Shown: piece by piece, positions 31,513-41,500 of the stretch
Position numbering within the stretch: position 1 is the stretch's first letter
Layout of the letters: every line of letters starts with the position of its first letter
From: Bacillota bacterium
GTDB taxonomy: Bacteria > Bacillota > Clostridia > Christensenellales > Aristaeellaceae
Assembly (NCBI GenBank): GCA_023436585.1
Contig: JAEZIN010000027.1
Span: 1 to 64,000, forward strand
Direction: 5' to 3'
DNA: 64,000 nt
Notes under the pieces: model-generated
The model's input: only the letters and a program-made list of their open reading frames with translations
What the model was told of the DNA's origin: nothing
Databases searched by the model: none
Program-made: the position numbers and the translations under genes

Positions 31513-32646
31513 ATGGTCATCCGGCAGCTGAAGCTTGCGGAATACCGGAACTATCCCTGCGTTTCTTTTTCCCCTGCGGAGGGCATTACAGTTTTCCATG
31601 GCGCAAATGGCGCGGGAAAAACGAATTTGCTGGAAGCGATTCATCTGTGCTGCCTGGGGCGCAGCCACAGGACCAGCCAGGACAGGGAGCTGATCCGGCA
31701 AGGGAGCATGAGCGGCAGCGTTCAGGTGCAGGTCATGCGAAGGGACGGACGCCGGGAAGTGGCCGTGAAGCTGTGGGCTCAGCAAAAGCGGGCCAAACAG
31801 ATTTTTTTAAACGGCAAGCCGGCCGCCCGCATCGGCGAACTGATGGGCCACATCAACTGCGTGATGTTTTCGCCCGAGGACCTGGAATTGATCAAGGATG
31901 GGCCCGCGCTTCGGCGCAGGTTTATGGACATGCAGCTTTCCCAGCTTCGGCCCACCTATTTTTACGCGCTGCAAAAGTATGTATCCACCCTGAACCAGCG
32001 CAACGCGCTGCTGCGGGCCATGGCGGCCCCGGGAGGTAACAAGAATCCGGCAGGCCAGCTGGAGGTATGGGATGAGCAGTTGGCCCGGGAAGGCGCCACA
32101 TTGACGGAGCACAGGCGCTGGTTCGCTCAAATCTTGAGGGAGTATGCCGGAAATAACTACGAGCATATCAGCGGAATCAAGGAAGAGATTTTCGAAGCCC
32201 AGTATATAGGTGCGCTCTCCAAATCCGATAAACCGTATGAAGCGATGCTGGAAGGGCTTTATAAGACCCGCCGGGAGGATACGCGCAGGTGCGCCACCCA
32301 CTTCGGGCCCCACAGGGATGATCTGCATTTGACCATCAAGGGGCAGGACATGAAGAATTTTGCCTCCCAGGGACAGATGCGAACCGCGGCGCTGGCCTTG
32401 CGGTTAAGCCAGCTGGCGATGGTGAAGATGGAGACCGGGGAGTCGCCGGTATTGCTGCTGGACGATGTGATGAGCGAGCTGGACCCAAAGCGCCGGGCGC
32501 TGCTGCTTGACAGGATCGAGGGTGTGCAGACGTTTGTGACATGCACTGACCGCAGCGACCTGTCCGGAGCGAAGGCCCAGGCGGTGGTGGAGGTCAAAAC
32601 GGACAGGGAAACGGGCTGCGCTTACCTTGCGGATGAATCCAGGTAA
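31513..32646 (+). CDS. recF: DNA replication and repair protein RecF
   Basis: A 377-residue SMC-like ATPase that loads RecA with RecO/RecR at gaps. Walker A is FHGANGAGKTNLLEAIHLCC near residues 28-47; the ABC signature region is in FASQGQMRTAALALRLSQLA near 285-305, and Walker B with catalytic acid is VLLLDDVMSELDPKRR near 316-331. GGAGGG precedes the ATG. Same strand as dnaN, separated only by a repeat C copy. Followed by a terminator. Confidence 0.95.
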   Translation: MVIRQLKLAEYRNYPCVSFSPAEGITVFHGANGAGKTNLLEAIHLCCLGRSHRTSQDRELIRQGSMSGSVQVQVMRRDGRREVAVKLWAQQKRAKQIFLNGKPAARIGELMGHINCVMFSPEDLELIKDGPALRRRFMDMQLSQLRPTYFYALQKYVSTLNQRNALLRAMAAPGGNKNPAGQLEVWDEQLAREGATLTEHRRWFAQILREYAGNNYEHISGIKEEIFEAQYIGALSKSDKPYEAMLEGLYKTRREDTRRCATHFGPHRDDLHLTIKGQDMKNFASQGQMRTAALALRLSQLAMVKMETGESPVLLLDDVMSELDPKRRALLLDRIEGVQTFVTCTDRSDLSGAKAQAVVEVKTDRETGCAYLADESR

Positions 32647-32678
32647 ATGGGCTACATAGTTAAAAAAGATAAAAAAAC

Positions 32679-32718
32679 GCAAAAGCGCCGCGAATCCTTG
32701 CGAAAGCGGCGCTTTTGC
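32679..32718. terminator. Terminator after recF
   Basis: GCAAAAGCGCCGC (32679-32691) pairs perfectly with GCGGCGCTTTTGC (32706-32718). Confidence 0.75.
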
Positions 32719-33041
32719 ATCGGTCCTTATGGTAACGAACAAGGTTTATCCGGTGGAAACAGCAACGCAAAACATGATTTTACGTATCCCTTTTGGCAAG
32801 GGTCATCCCTGCAACTCCTTGTTTACAACCTTCACGCTGTAGGATAAAGGAGAACCAAGAAAATCATTTTCCTGGAAGGGAGGAATTCATTTTCCATGCT
32901 GTTTCTCACCAGGATAAACCCTGTTTTCATGCTTCGGCAGGCGTTGCCTCTCCTGCATCTCTTTCAGCCGCCGGGGCGCGTGGTTGCAACGAATTCTACC
33001 ACCTCGAAGCATCAACCCTATCTTGCCTCGAAAAGAAGCTT
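32719..33041. other. Gene-free stretch between recF and the sirtuin gene
   Basis: No frame has both a ribosome binding site and family features. A 50-codon frame after GGGAGGAATTC near 32880 is possible but unsupported. Confidence 0.5.
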
Positions 33042-33761
33042 TTATACATGAATTTTTTCAAGCGATCTGCCGATAGGCGCGGCAATTACCAGATCGGCTT
33101 TCTCGTCCAAGGGCGTAGGCGTCATGTTGAGTATGGCAATGTACCGGCCGGTAAACGCCTGCACGAAGCCGGCGGCCGGGTACACGGAAAGGGACGTGCC
33201 GCCGATTAACAGCATATCCGCGTCAGCAATTTCCCGTACGGTCTTTTCCATCACCGTCTGTTTCAGCGGTTCTTCATACAGCACCACATCCGGCTTGATC
33301 GTGCCCCCGCAGGAGCAGGCGGGTACGGCGGGGGATTGAAGGACATCCTCCAGACTGTAGGCCTTTTTGCAGCGCATGCATCGGTTTGAATGAACAGAGC
33401 CATGGAGCTCGATCACATTTTTACTTCCGGCGGCCTGGTGCAGTCCATCGATGTTCTGGGTAATGATGGCGGACAGCTTTCCGGCTGCTTCCCAAGCCGC
33501 CAGCGCCTTGTGGGCAGGGTTGGGCTGCGCGCTTTTGTATATCATTTTCTCCCGGTAAAACTGATAAAACACCTCGGGCTTGCGAAGGAAAAAGGAGAGG
33601 CTGAGGATCGTCTCGGGCGGATACGCATATTTTTGATGGTACAAGCCATCCACGCTGCGAAAATCAGGGATGCCGCTTTCCGTGGAAACGCCGGCCCCGC
33701 CAAAAAACACGATGCGCCGGCTTTCATCCACCATGCTTTGAAGCTTTTCCACGCCGTCCAT
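33042..33761 (-). CDS. cobB: Sir2 family NAD-dependent protein deacylase
   Basis: A 239-residue sirtuin that removes acetyl or similar groups from Lys using NAD. Visible motifs: FFGGAGVSTESGIPDFRS near residues 20-37 (NAD loop), ITQNIDGLHQAAG near 96-108, catalytic His in IELHGSV near 116-122, the zinc ribbon Cys pairs CMRC and CSC (near 126-150), and the late GGTSLSVYPAAGF near 185. The start at 33761 has AGGGGTG 5 nt upstream. Convergent to recF; its own unit. Confidence 0.92.
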   Translation of the reverse strand: MDGVEKLQSMVDESRRIVFFGGAGVSTESGIPDFRSVDGLYHQKYAYPPETILSLSFFLRKPEVFYQFYREKMIYKSAQPNPAHKALAAWEAAGKLSAIITQNIDGLHQAAGSKNVIELHGSVHSNRCMRCKKAYSLEDVLQSPAVPACSCGGTIKPDVVLYEEPLKQTVMEKTVREIADADMLLIGGTSLSVYPAAGFVQAFTGRYIAILNMTPTPLDEKADLVIAAPIGRSLEKIHV

Positions 33762-33837
33762 CCAATCACCCCTCTGCCTGATTCTACTCTTGCCTTTCAT
33801 GACTTGTCAAAGAAAATCCGTGTTAAGAACCACAAAA

Positions 33838-33872
33838 TACCTCCAAGCTTCTATACCTAAGCTTGAAGGTAC
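33838..33872. other. Hairpin upstream of the sirtuin gene
   Basis: TACCTCCAAGCTT pairs with AAGCTTGAAGGTA around CTATACCT, with one mismatch. Possible terminator remnant or regulatory structure between cobB and the GH13 gene. Confidence 0.4.
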
Positions 33873-33948
33873 TCTTGTAAAAAATTGAAGTTTTTCAGGA
33901 TAGGGTGCGGGAAAGGGGATTTTTTCAAAAAGCCCCTTCCCCGCTATC

Positions 33949-35727
33949 CTACCGCCTTATCTTCACAACCTCTTCCGCGTTGTCCGCGGGCCGCCCAAGG
34001 GCATCCATGCCGCCCTCCGTCCAGCGGTGTATGAGCAGCGTGTCTTCGTCCATTGCCTCCGCTTCCATAAAACCTGTCTGCAGCACGGGGCTTGATTTCC
34101 GCTTTTGTAATAATGTGCGGACGGCGCTTTGCAAGCAGATATCTTCCCGGCCCCAAGGGAATGTACCGCGGTTAAACGGGTCCGCCGTGCCCTGCAGGCC
34201 GGCCTCATCGCCATAGTACAGCGTAGGCGCCCCCGGGAGGGCGCAGAGAATCTCCATGCCCTTTAAAAAGCGTTCCGAGCCTATTCGGTATTGATCAGGC
34301 GTAAGGCGCAGGTTTGCCCGTTCCTCCCGTGGCAGGTGGCCCCATTCGCAGCCGGCCAGCACGTTGATGATCCTGGCGCGGTCATGGCTGCCGATGAGGT
34401 TCATCAGCGCGTAGAGGAAGGGAGCGGGGTATACCTCTTGCTGATGGCGGATGAGCCTTGCCAGCTGATGGGCGCTTGTTTGTTGCGTCAAAAAGGAAAT
34501 AATTCCTTCCCGCAGGGGATAGTTCATCACGCTGTCCAGCGTATCGCCCAGGCAATAGCTGCGGGGTACATTGTAGGAAACCTTGTTGCTGGCGTCCTCC
34601 CATACCTCGCCCAGGATGGCCGCATCGCTTTTTATGCCCTTGGCCGCCCTGCGTAATTCTTTGATAAAGTCCATGGGCAGCTCGTCCGCAACATCCAGCC
34701 GCCAGCCGGAGGCGCCGCTTTTGAGCCACAGCGGTACAATGCCGTTTTCCTGATGGAGCATAAAGGAGCGGTAATGGGGGTCGTCCTTGCGCACTTCCGG
34801 AAGGGTGGGTATATCCCACCAGCATTTGTACCGGTCAGGATATTCCAAAAAGGTGAACCAGGAGGCATAGGGAGAATCGGGGCTTTGATAAGCGCCCAAG
34901 CTTTCATAGGTGCCGTATTTGTTGAAATAAACGCTGTCTTCCCCGGTGTGGCTGAACACGCCGTCCAGGATCACGCGGATGTCCAGGGCAGATGCTTTTT
35001 CGCACAAGGCTTTAAAATCCGCTTCAGTGCCGAACATGGGATCGATGCGGGAATAATCCCCGGTGTCATATTTGTGGTTGCTGCGGGCCTGAAAGATGGG
35101 GTTGAGATACAGCACCGACACACCCAGGTCTTTCAGATAGGGCAGCTTCTCCGCAATGCCCTTCAGGTTTCCCCCGAAGAAGTCCAGCGCCATGTTGTCA
35201 TGGCTGCGCGGATCGATGCGCAAATAGGGTGTATCCTCCCAGTTCTGGTGATAGCTTATATCAGTGCGATCAGATACATAAGAGGAAGCCGCTTTGTGAA
35301 ACCTGTCTGGAAAAATTTGGTATATTATTCCATACTGCAAATATGTTGGCGTTTCAAAGGATGGATCATACACCGTCACCTGGTAGCTGGCGGGGGTTCC
35401 CTCATACATGGCCCCCTCGCCGCCCAGTTGGTCGTAGGCATTGCCATAATGAATCTCGCCTGTATCCGTGCGGATTACAAAATCGTACCACCATAGCATG
35501 GGCACAACAGGCGCTGTGATTTCTGCCGCGTACGTGCTGGGGCTTTCCAAGGTCATGTTATGGAACGACTCCCGTCCATCCCAGGTGCGCACCTGGACAG
35601 CCCTGGCAAAATCGCAGGTGATGCGCAGGCGCAGGGATGCCCCGCAGGGAAGTGCGCCCAGCGGAGAGCGGAAAAAGGATGTGTGGGAATTATGCAGGAG
35701 CAAGGCCTGGTCCCCCTTTATTCTCAT
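33949..35727 (-). CDS. GH13 family alpha-glycosidase (neopullulanase-like)
   Basis: A 592-residue alpha-glucan hydrolase. Residues 1-120 are a CBM34-like beta domain (ALLLHNSHTSFFRSPLGALP near the start); the catalytic TIM barrel follows with conserved regions VILDGVFSHTG near 295, GWRLDVADE (nucleophile Asp, near 385), AILGEVWED (acid/base Glu, near 415) and LIGSHDRAR (Asp, near 480). It would cut alpha-1,4 or alpha-1,6 links in maltodextrin or pullulan; no signal peptide, so cytosolic. The frame extends to 35847 but upstream ATGs lie in the glgP terminator, so I favour ATG 35727. Downstream of glgP; they likely share glycogen breakdown. Confidence 0.85.
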   Translation of the reverse strand: MRIKGDQALLLHNSHTSFFRSPLGALPCGASLRLRITCDFARAVQVRTWDGRESFHNMTLESPSTYAAEITAPVVPMLWWYDFVIRTDTGEIHYGNAYDQLGGEGAMYEGTPASYQVTVYDPSFETPTYLQYGIIYQIFPDRFHKAASSYVSDRTDISYHQNWEDTPYLRIDPRSHDNMALDFFGGNLKGIAEKLPYLKDLGVSVLYLNPIFQARSNHKYDTGDYSRIDPMFGTEADFKALCEKASALDIRVILDGVFSHTGEDSVYFNKYGTYESLGAYQSPDSPYASWFTFLEYPDRYKCWWDIPTLPEVRKDDPHYRSFMLHQENGIVPLWLKSGASGWRLDVADELPMDFIKELRRAAKGIKSDAAILGEVWEDASNKVSYNVPRSYCLGDTLDSVMNYPLREGIISFLTQQTSAHQLARLIRHQQEVYPAPFLYALMNLIGSHDRARIINVLAGCEWGHLPREERANLRLTPDQYRIGSERFLKGMEILCALPGAPTLYYGDEAGLQGTADPFNRGTFPWGREDICLQSAVRTLLQKRKSSPVLQTGFMEAEAMDEDTLLIHRWTEGGMDALGRPADNAEEVVKIRR

Positions 35728-35804
35728 CTGTGTATTATGCCGCCAGGCAGAGTATTGATGTTTGTCCTGGACATCGAATGTGCAGCAGAAATTGATATCA
35801 TATG

Positions 35805-35833
35805 AAAAGACCCCCTTCATGAGGGAGTCTTTT
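35805..35833 (-). terminator. Terminator of glgP
   Basis: On the minus strand AAAAGACTCCCT pairs with AGGGGGTCTTTT. It overlaps the upstream ATG codons of the GH13 frame, arguing against them as starts. Confidence 0.65.
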
Positions 35834-35850
35834 TCTGGTCCCTCCATAAA

Positions 35851-35910
35851 GGGGATTCTTAAGGGAATCTATCCCTTAAGCAGGGGTCCAGGGGGCAGAG
35901 CCCCCTGGGC
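35851..35910. repeat. Dispersed repeat C, copy overlapping the glgP 3' end
   Basis: GGGGATTCTTAAGGGAATCT, then CCCTTAAGCAGGGGTCCAGG and GGCAGAGCCCCCTGG. The glgP stop codon and the last 13 or so codons lie inside it. Confidence 0.75.
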
Positions 35911-38355
35911 CAATGGCTTTAGATGCCAAATCTTATCGTTATACTCGCCAATGGTCCTGTCGCTGGAGAAGATGCCGGAAGTGGCGGTATTGGTAATGGC
36001 CATGCGCCACCACTTGTCGGGATTGCGGTAATCCTCATCGACCCTAAGCTGGGCCATGGCATAGGAACCGAAATCCTTCAATACGAAATAGGGATCGGCG
36101 TTGCAGCCATACTCGCCCAGCAGCAAAGCGTGGTACAGCTCCTGCAGCGTGGCGGGGTTGTCGGGGAACAGCGTGCCGTCGATCATTTGGGTCATGGCCT
36201 TGCGTATTTCCCGGTTGGTTTCATAAATCTGCATGGGGTTGTAGGTTCGCTCCTGGTAGAGGCTTTGCACCCGGTCGGCCCGCATGCCGAATATATAGAT
36301 ATTGTCCATGCCAGCCTGCTGGGCGATTTCCACATTGGCGCCATCCATGGTGCCGATGGTGAGGGCTCCATTCATCATGAACTTCATGTTGCCGGTGCCG
36401 CTGGCTTCCTTGCTGGCAGTGGAGAGCTGCTCGGAAAGTTCTGCCGCGGGAATCAGTATCTCGGCGGTGGAGACGTCGTAATTTTCCAGGAATACCACTT
36501 GCAGCATTTTGCTGGCTCTTGGATGCTTAGCGATCAACTGGGACAGCGCATTTATGAAGCGGATGACCAGCTTGGCCCGGCGGTAGCCGGGGCTGGCCTT
36601 GGCGCCAAAGAAGAAGGTGCGCGGCGCCATGGTGAATTTCTCATCTTCCACGATGCGGTTGTACAATACCAGTATGTGCAGCGCGTTCAAAAGCTGCCGC
36701 TTGTATTCGTGCAGGCGCTTTGCCTGCACATCGTACAGGAAGTTTGGATCCACCGTGATCCCCTGCTGGGCAAGCACCATGCGGGACAGACGTTCCTTGT
36801 TTTGATGCTTGATGCGGGCAAATTCCTGCCGGAAGGCAGCGTCATCCCGGAAGGGCAGCAGCTCCTGCAGACGTTCCGGTTCCTTCATGAACCCGTCGCC
36901 GATGCTGTCACGGATCAGGTTGGTCAAATCCTGGTTGCAGGAAAGGAGCCAGCGCCGGTGGGTGATGCCGTTGGTGATGGCGGAGAACTTCTCCGGCATC
37001 AATGCGTAATAATCCTTGAAGGTATCTGCTTTGAGTATTTCCCCGTGAAGCTGGCTGACGCCATTGACGGAGAAGCTCATGGCCACGCACAGGCTGGCCA
37101 TATGCACCTGTCCGTAAGCCAGCACGGCCATCCGGGCGATGCGGTCCCATTCGCCGGGGAACTTCTCCCACAGCTTTTCGCACAGGCGGCGGTTGATTTC
37201 ATGCAGGATCATATAAATACGGGGAAGCTGGCTTTGCACCATGTCCTCGGGCCATTTTTCCAGCGCTTCCGACATAATGGTATGATTGGTGTAAGCCACC
37301 GTTTTTTGCGTGATGTCGGAGGCTTCCTCCCAGCTAAGCCCTTCCTCATCCACCAGCAGGCGCATAAGCTCCGGAATCACCAGGCCGGGATGGGTATCAT
37401 TGACATGGAAAACAACCTTCTCCGGCAGCAGCTTGAAGTTCGTGCCATGCATGCGCTTGAAAGACTTCAAAGCGTACTGCAGTGTGGCGCTGGTGAAAAA
37501 GTAATGCTGCTTGAGTCGGAGCATTTTCCCTTCGTAATGGTTATCCTCCGGGTAAAGCACCTTGCTGATGACTTCTGCCAGCTCGATTTCCTGGGTGGCG
37601 CGGACATAATTGCCCTGGCCGAAGGAGCACAGGTCAATCCCCTTGGGCGAACGCGCGCGCCACATACGCAGCGTGTTTACCGTATCGGTATCATAACCCA
37701 CGGCCGGCATATCATACGGTACGGCTTCCACGGTGAAATAATCTTTGTGCCTAAATTTGCGCACGTCATTTTCCACCGTTTCCTCGATCCGCCCGCCGTA
37801 GTGCACCTCACAGGCATCCTCCGGCACGGCCATCTCCCACACGTTGCCGTTGGTGAGCCAGTCGTCTGGCAGCTCCACCTGCTGACCGTCCACAATTTTT
37901 TGCTTGAAGAGCCCATACTCATACCGGATGGTGCAGCCCATGGCCGGCAGGTTGAGGCTGGACAGGCTGTCCAGAAAGCATGCGGCCAGGCGGCCCAGTC
38001 CGCCGTTGCCAAGCCCGGGTTCGGGTTCTTCCTTCAAAACCGTATTCAAATCAAGGCCCAATTCATCAAGGGCTTCCCGGTATACCCCGGTGCTGCACAG
38101 GTTGAGCATATTGCAATAAAGCGTCCGGCCCATCAAAAACTCCACGGAGAGGTAATAGAGCCGTTTCGCCTTGCTTTCCTTGCGTTCTTCTCTAGCAATC
38201 ATCCACTTCTGCATAATCTGGTCGCGGACGGTGGATGCCAGCGCTTTATAGATCTGCTGGCTCGTCGCTTCCGCGATGGTGCGGCCGTTATACCGCTGCA
38301 GCTTGCCGATAATGCTTTTCTTAATGGAATCCTTATCAAAGGACGTAGTCGGCAT
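35869..38355 (-). CDS. glgP: Glycogen/maltodextrin phosphorylase
   Basis: An 828-residue pyridoxal-phosphate enzyme releasing glucose-1-phosphate from alpha-glucans. Conserved: YLSVEFLMGRTLYCNMLNL near residue 68, EPEPGLGNGGLGRLAACFLD near 105, and EASGTGNMKFMMNG near 645 with the PLP Lys, then IGTMDGANVEI. The start at 38355 is after a promoter (38402-38430) and AGGCGG; the longer frame runs through parS. The last residues (AQGALPPGPLLKG) come from repeat C, not from the family. Glucose-1-phosphate would feed the mutase at 8238-9959. Confidence 0.94.
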   Translation of the reverse strand: MPTTSFDKDSIKKSIIGKLQRYNGRTIAEATSQQIYKALASTVRDQIMQKWMIAREERKESKAKRLYYLSVEFLMGRTLYCNMLNLCSTGVYREALDELGLDLNTVLKEEPEPGLGNGGLGRLAACFLDSLSSLNLPAMGCTIRYEYGLFKQKIVDGQQVELPDDWLTNGNVWEMAVPEDACEVHYGGRIEETVENDVRKFRHKDYFTVEAVPYDMPAVGYDTDTVNTLRMWRARSPKGIDLCSFGQGNYVRATQEIELAEVISKVLYPEDNHYEGKMLRLKQHYFFTSATLQYALKSFKRMHGTNFKLLPEKVVFHVNDTHPGLVIPELMRLLVDEEGLSWEEASDITQKTVAYTNHTIMSEALEKWPEDMVQSQLPRIYMILHEINRRLCEKLWEKFPGEWDRIARMAVLAYGQVHMASLCVAMSFSVNGVSQLHGEILKADTFKDYYALMPEKFSAITNGITHRRWLLSCNQDLTNLIRDSIGDGFMKEPERLQELLPFRDDAAFRQEFARIKHQNKERLSRMVLAQQGITVDPNFLYDVQAKRLHEYKRQLLNALHILVLYNRIVEDEKFTMAPRTFFFGAKASPGYRRAKLVIRFINALSQLIAKHPRASKMLQVVFLENYDVSTAEILIPAAELSEQLSTASKEASGTGNMKFMMNGALTIGTMDGANVEIAQQAGMDNIYIFGMRADRVQSLYQERTYNPMQIYETNREIRKAMTQMIDGTLFPDNPATLQELYHALLLGEYGCNADPYFVLKDFGSYAMAQLRVDEDYRNPDKWWRMAITNTATSGIFSSDRTIGEYNDKIWHLKPLAQGALPPGPLLKG

Positions 38356-38401
38356 AAAAACGTCGCCCGCCTTTATAGAACAAAATTCGAGAACCGTATT
38401 C

Positions 38402-38430
38402 ATTTTATCATATAATAATGTGCAGTTCAA
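38402..38430 (-). promoter_or_regulatory. Promoter of glgP
   Basis: On the minus strand TTGAAC, 17 nt, TAAAAT; 23 nt from the first parS site. Confidence 0.65.
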
Positions 38431-38452
38431 TGAAACTGGCGCTGAGGCAATA

Positions 38453-38468
38453 TGTTCCACGTGAAACA
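38453..38468. promoter_or_regulatory. parS: parS site 1 (ParB/Spo0J binding)
   Basis: TGTTCCACGTGAAACA, identical to the classic Bacillus subtilis parS form. Confidence 0.92.
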
Positions 38469-38492
38469 TCAAGGGGGAAGGGGAAACCGGAT

Positions 38493-38508
38493 TGTTTCAC
38501 GTGAAACA
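38493..38508. promoter_or_regulatory. parS: parS site 2 (ParB/Spo0J binding)
   Basis: TGTTTCACGTGAAACA, a perfect palindromic parS, exactly 40 bp from site 1. Confidence 0.93.
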
Positions 38509-38517
38509 CAGGGGCAG

Positions 38518-38546
38518 TTTACAACCATCCCCCGTTACGGTACAAT
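38518..38546 (+). promoter_or_regulatory. Promoter of addA
   Basis: TTTACA, 17 nt, TACAAT, ten bases after parS 2. ParB binding next to it might affect transcription. Confidence 0.7.
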
Positions 38547-38572
38547 ATGCCACAAGGAAGGGAGGCGTTCTC

Positions 38573-41500
38573 ATGCCTAAGTGGACACCTGCGCAGCAGC
38601 AGGCCATTGACGCCCGCAACGATATGCTGCTGGTGAGCGCCGCCGCAGGCTCCGGCAAAACGGCGGTATTAGTGGAGCGCATCCTCTCGCTGATCAAGAA
38701 CGATGGCTTGGATGTCAGCCGCATGCTAGTGGTGACATTTACCAGGGCTGCGGCCGCCGAGATGCGGGAACGCATTTTGAAAGCGCTGAACGATGCAGCG
38801 GATACGCAGGAATCGCTTCGGGAACAGGCGTTGAAGGTGGACAGAGCCAGTATCAGCACGCTGCACGTGTTTTGCGGTCAGGTGATCCGTGAGCATTTTC
38901 AGGCGGCGGGCATCGATCCCACGGCACGGCTGATCGAGGGCGGAGAGCAGGGTGCGCTGTACCAGCAGGCCCTTTCTGATGTGCTGCTCATGGCGCATGA
39001 GGAAGGCAGGCCAGGATTTCTGGAGCTTTCCCAGCAGTTTGACGATGAGGATATCAGCCATATGGCTGATGACCTGTACCATTTTTTGATGTCGCTTCCT
39101 GATCCCTGGCGGTGGCTGCACCGCAGGATGGCTGACTTTCCCAGTGAGGCGGAGCTCGGAAATCATCCCTGGGCGAAACAGTTCGCCGGCAGCGTGAAGC
39201 TTCAACTGGAAGGTAGTCTGAACGCGGCCGGCGCGCTGCTTTCCATGCTGGATGATCCTTATGCAGACCCTGCTTACGAAGAAATCTTGCAAGAAGATAT
39301 CCGTCAAATCAGGCTTCTTGTATCGGTTGCGGACGATTCATTGAATGCCATTAAAGTGGCCTGGGAACAGCGGAGCTTTCCCCGATTTCCGGCATTGCGA
39401 AAAAAAGAACCGGAAACCATGGCCTGGGGAGAGGCACTGAAAAAAGGCCGGACCAGGATACGGGACGGCATATCCAAAACATTGGAGGCCATCCCCAAGG
39501 ATATGGCCCAGGCCGCCAGAGACATATTGCATACCAAGCCGGCTTTGCGGGCGCTGATGCGGCTGACACGCAAGCTATACAAGCGGTACGAGGAACTGAA
39601 AAGAGAAAGAAATGTCTACGATTTTAGCGACCTGGAACATAAAACACTGGCTGTTTTAAAGCATCCAGAACTGAGGGACGCGGTGCGCAGCCGGTTTGAC
39701 GCGGTGTTCATCGACGAGTACCAGGATATCTCCGGTATCCAGGAGGCCATCCTGCAGGCTGTGCACGGTGGCCGCGGCCTGTTCCTGGTGGGCGACGTAA
39801 AGCAGAGCATCTACCGTTTCCGGCTGGCTGACCCCACCCTGTTCCTCCAAAAATCCAGGGAATCTTCCTCTGCGCAAAACGCTGCTTTTCGGCGGATATC
39901 CCTGCAGCAGAATTTCCGCTGCGCAAGGCCTGTGATTGATGCCGTGAATCTTGTGTTTCACAGCGTCATGCGGGAGGATGTAACGGAGATCGCGTATGAT
40001 GAGGATGCCATTTTAATCCCCGGCCGCGAGCCCGGCGAGGATTATCCCGTAGAGCTGCATGTGCTTTTCCCGCCGGAAGAGGAAGCATCTTCCGAGGCGG
40101 AGGGGGAAGAGACTCCATCCCGGGTGGAGCGGGAGGCCCACCGGGCCGCCTTGTGCATCCGCCGCCTGATGACGCAAAAGTTCCTGGACAAGGAAACGAA
40201 TATGCCACGGTCCTATAAGTGGCGGGATATCGCGGTGCTTTTGCCCAAGGCGAAGAATACGGCGCATCTGGTGGCAGAGGTTTTCGCCAGGGAAGGCATT
40301 CCGGTATACTCCGAGGCGGACGAGGAATATTTCGGCCTGCCAGAGATATCCACCATGATGGCGCTTTTGCAGGTGCTAGACAATCCCATGCAGGATATTC
40401 CGTTGCTCGCCACGCTGCGCAGTCCATGCTTTTCCGTGGATGAGGAAACGCTGGCCATGATCCGGCTTGTCCGCACGGGCAGGAATGTTCCGTTTTACGA
40501 GGCATTCTTTCACTGTACAACCCTTGAAGGGCCTCTGGGGCAGTTTTGCGCGGGCATTGCGGAAAAGTTGGAAAACTGGCGGTTCCTGTCCAGAAACCTC
40601 CCCCTGGACAAATTGATGTGGCAGTTGCTGTTGAAAACGGGTATATATACAAGGTCGGGCGCGCTTCCTGCCGGTGAAGCGCGGCAGGCAAATTTGCGGC
40701 TATTGTGTGAGCGCGCCGCCGCCTATGAGCAGTCCCAGGGCGACGGTCTGCACGGCTTCCTTGCGCACGGGGAAAACCTGAAAAAATCGGGGGATGCTTC
40801 CACCGCCAAGGTGCTGGGCGAAACGGAAGACGTGGTCCGCATCATGACCATTCACAAAAGCAAGGGACTGGAGTTCCCCGCTGTGCTGGTGATGGAGCTG
40901 GGGGGAAGGATGCATCAAACCGGCTTTGATTCTCCTGTCAAAATCCATAGGGACCTGGGCCTTGGCATACCGAGTATTTACCCGGATGACAGAATCCGCA
41001 CAAAAACGCTGGCGGAAAAGGCCATTGCCCTAAAAGCCCAGGGCGAGGAAAAGGCAGAACGCGCCAGACTCCTGTATGTGGCCATGACCAGGGCGCGGGA
41101 AAGATTGATATTGATCGGTACCGCCTCCTTAAAGGACCCGGCAAGGAAGTGGGCCATGGAGCTGGGCTCCTACCGCGTATGGCAGGCGGGCAGCATGCTG
41201 GACTGGATCGCGCAAGCCGTCTATTCTTTGCCCGAAGCGGAGCTTCTTCGTGCCGTAAATGCGGGTTTATCCACAGGCCTGCAGGATTCGGACACTGAAA
41301 CGGGGAAGAAATACACAGCTTCCACAGGTTTTCCACAGGGCGCTATGCCTTGGGATATTCGGGTTTGGAGCGAATCCATAAGTGCGGGTGTGGAAAAAAA
41401 GGAAAATATCCACACCCAAACCGCAAGGTTATTGCAGCTGGACACGCGTTTGGTGCCTGCGGAAATCGCCGGACGTCTGCATGTAGATACAGCAGCAGAA

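Noticed and set aside
35923..38415. 830-codon open frame on the plus strand opposite glgP
   Set aside because: Mirror frame of a strongly conserved gene on the other strand; no ribosome site or family match.
38492..38572. Upstream extension of the addA frame
   Set aside because: Consists of parS and promoter sequence; GGAGG and family homology support 38573.
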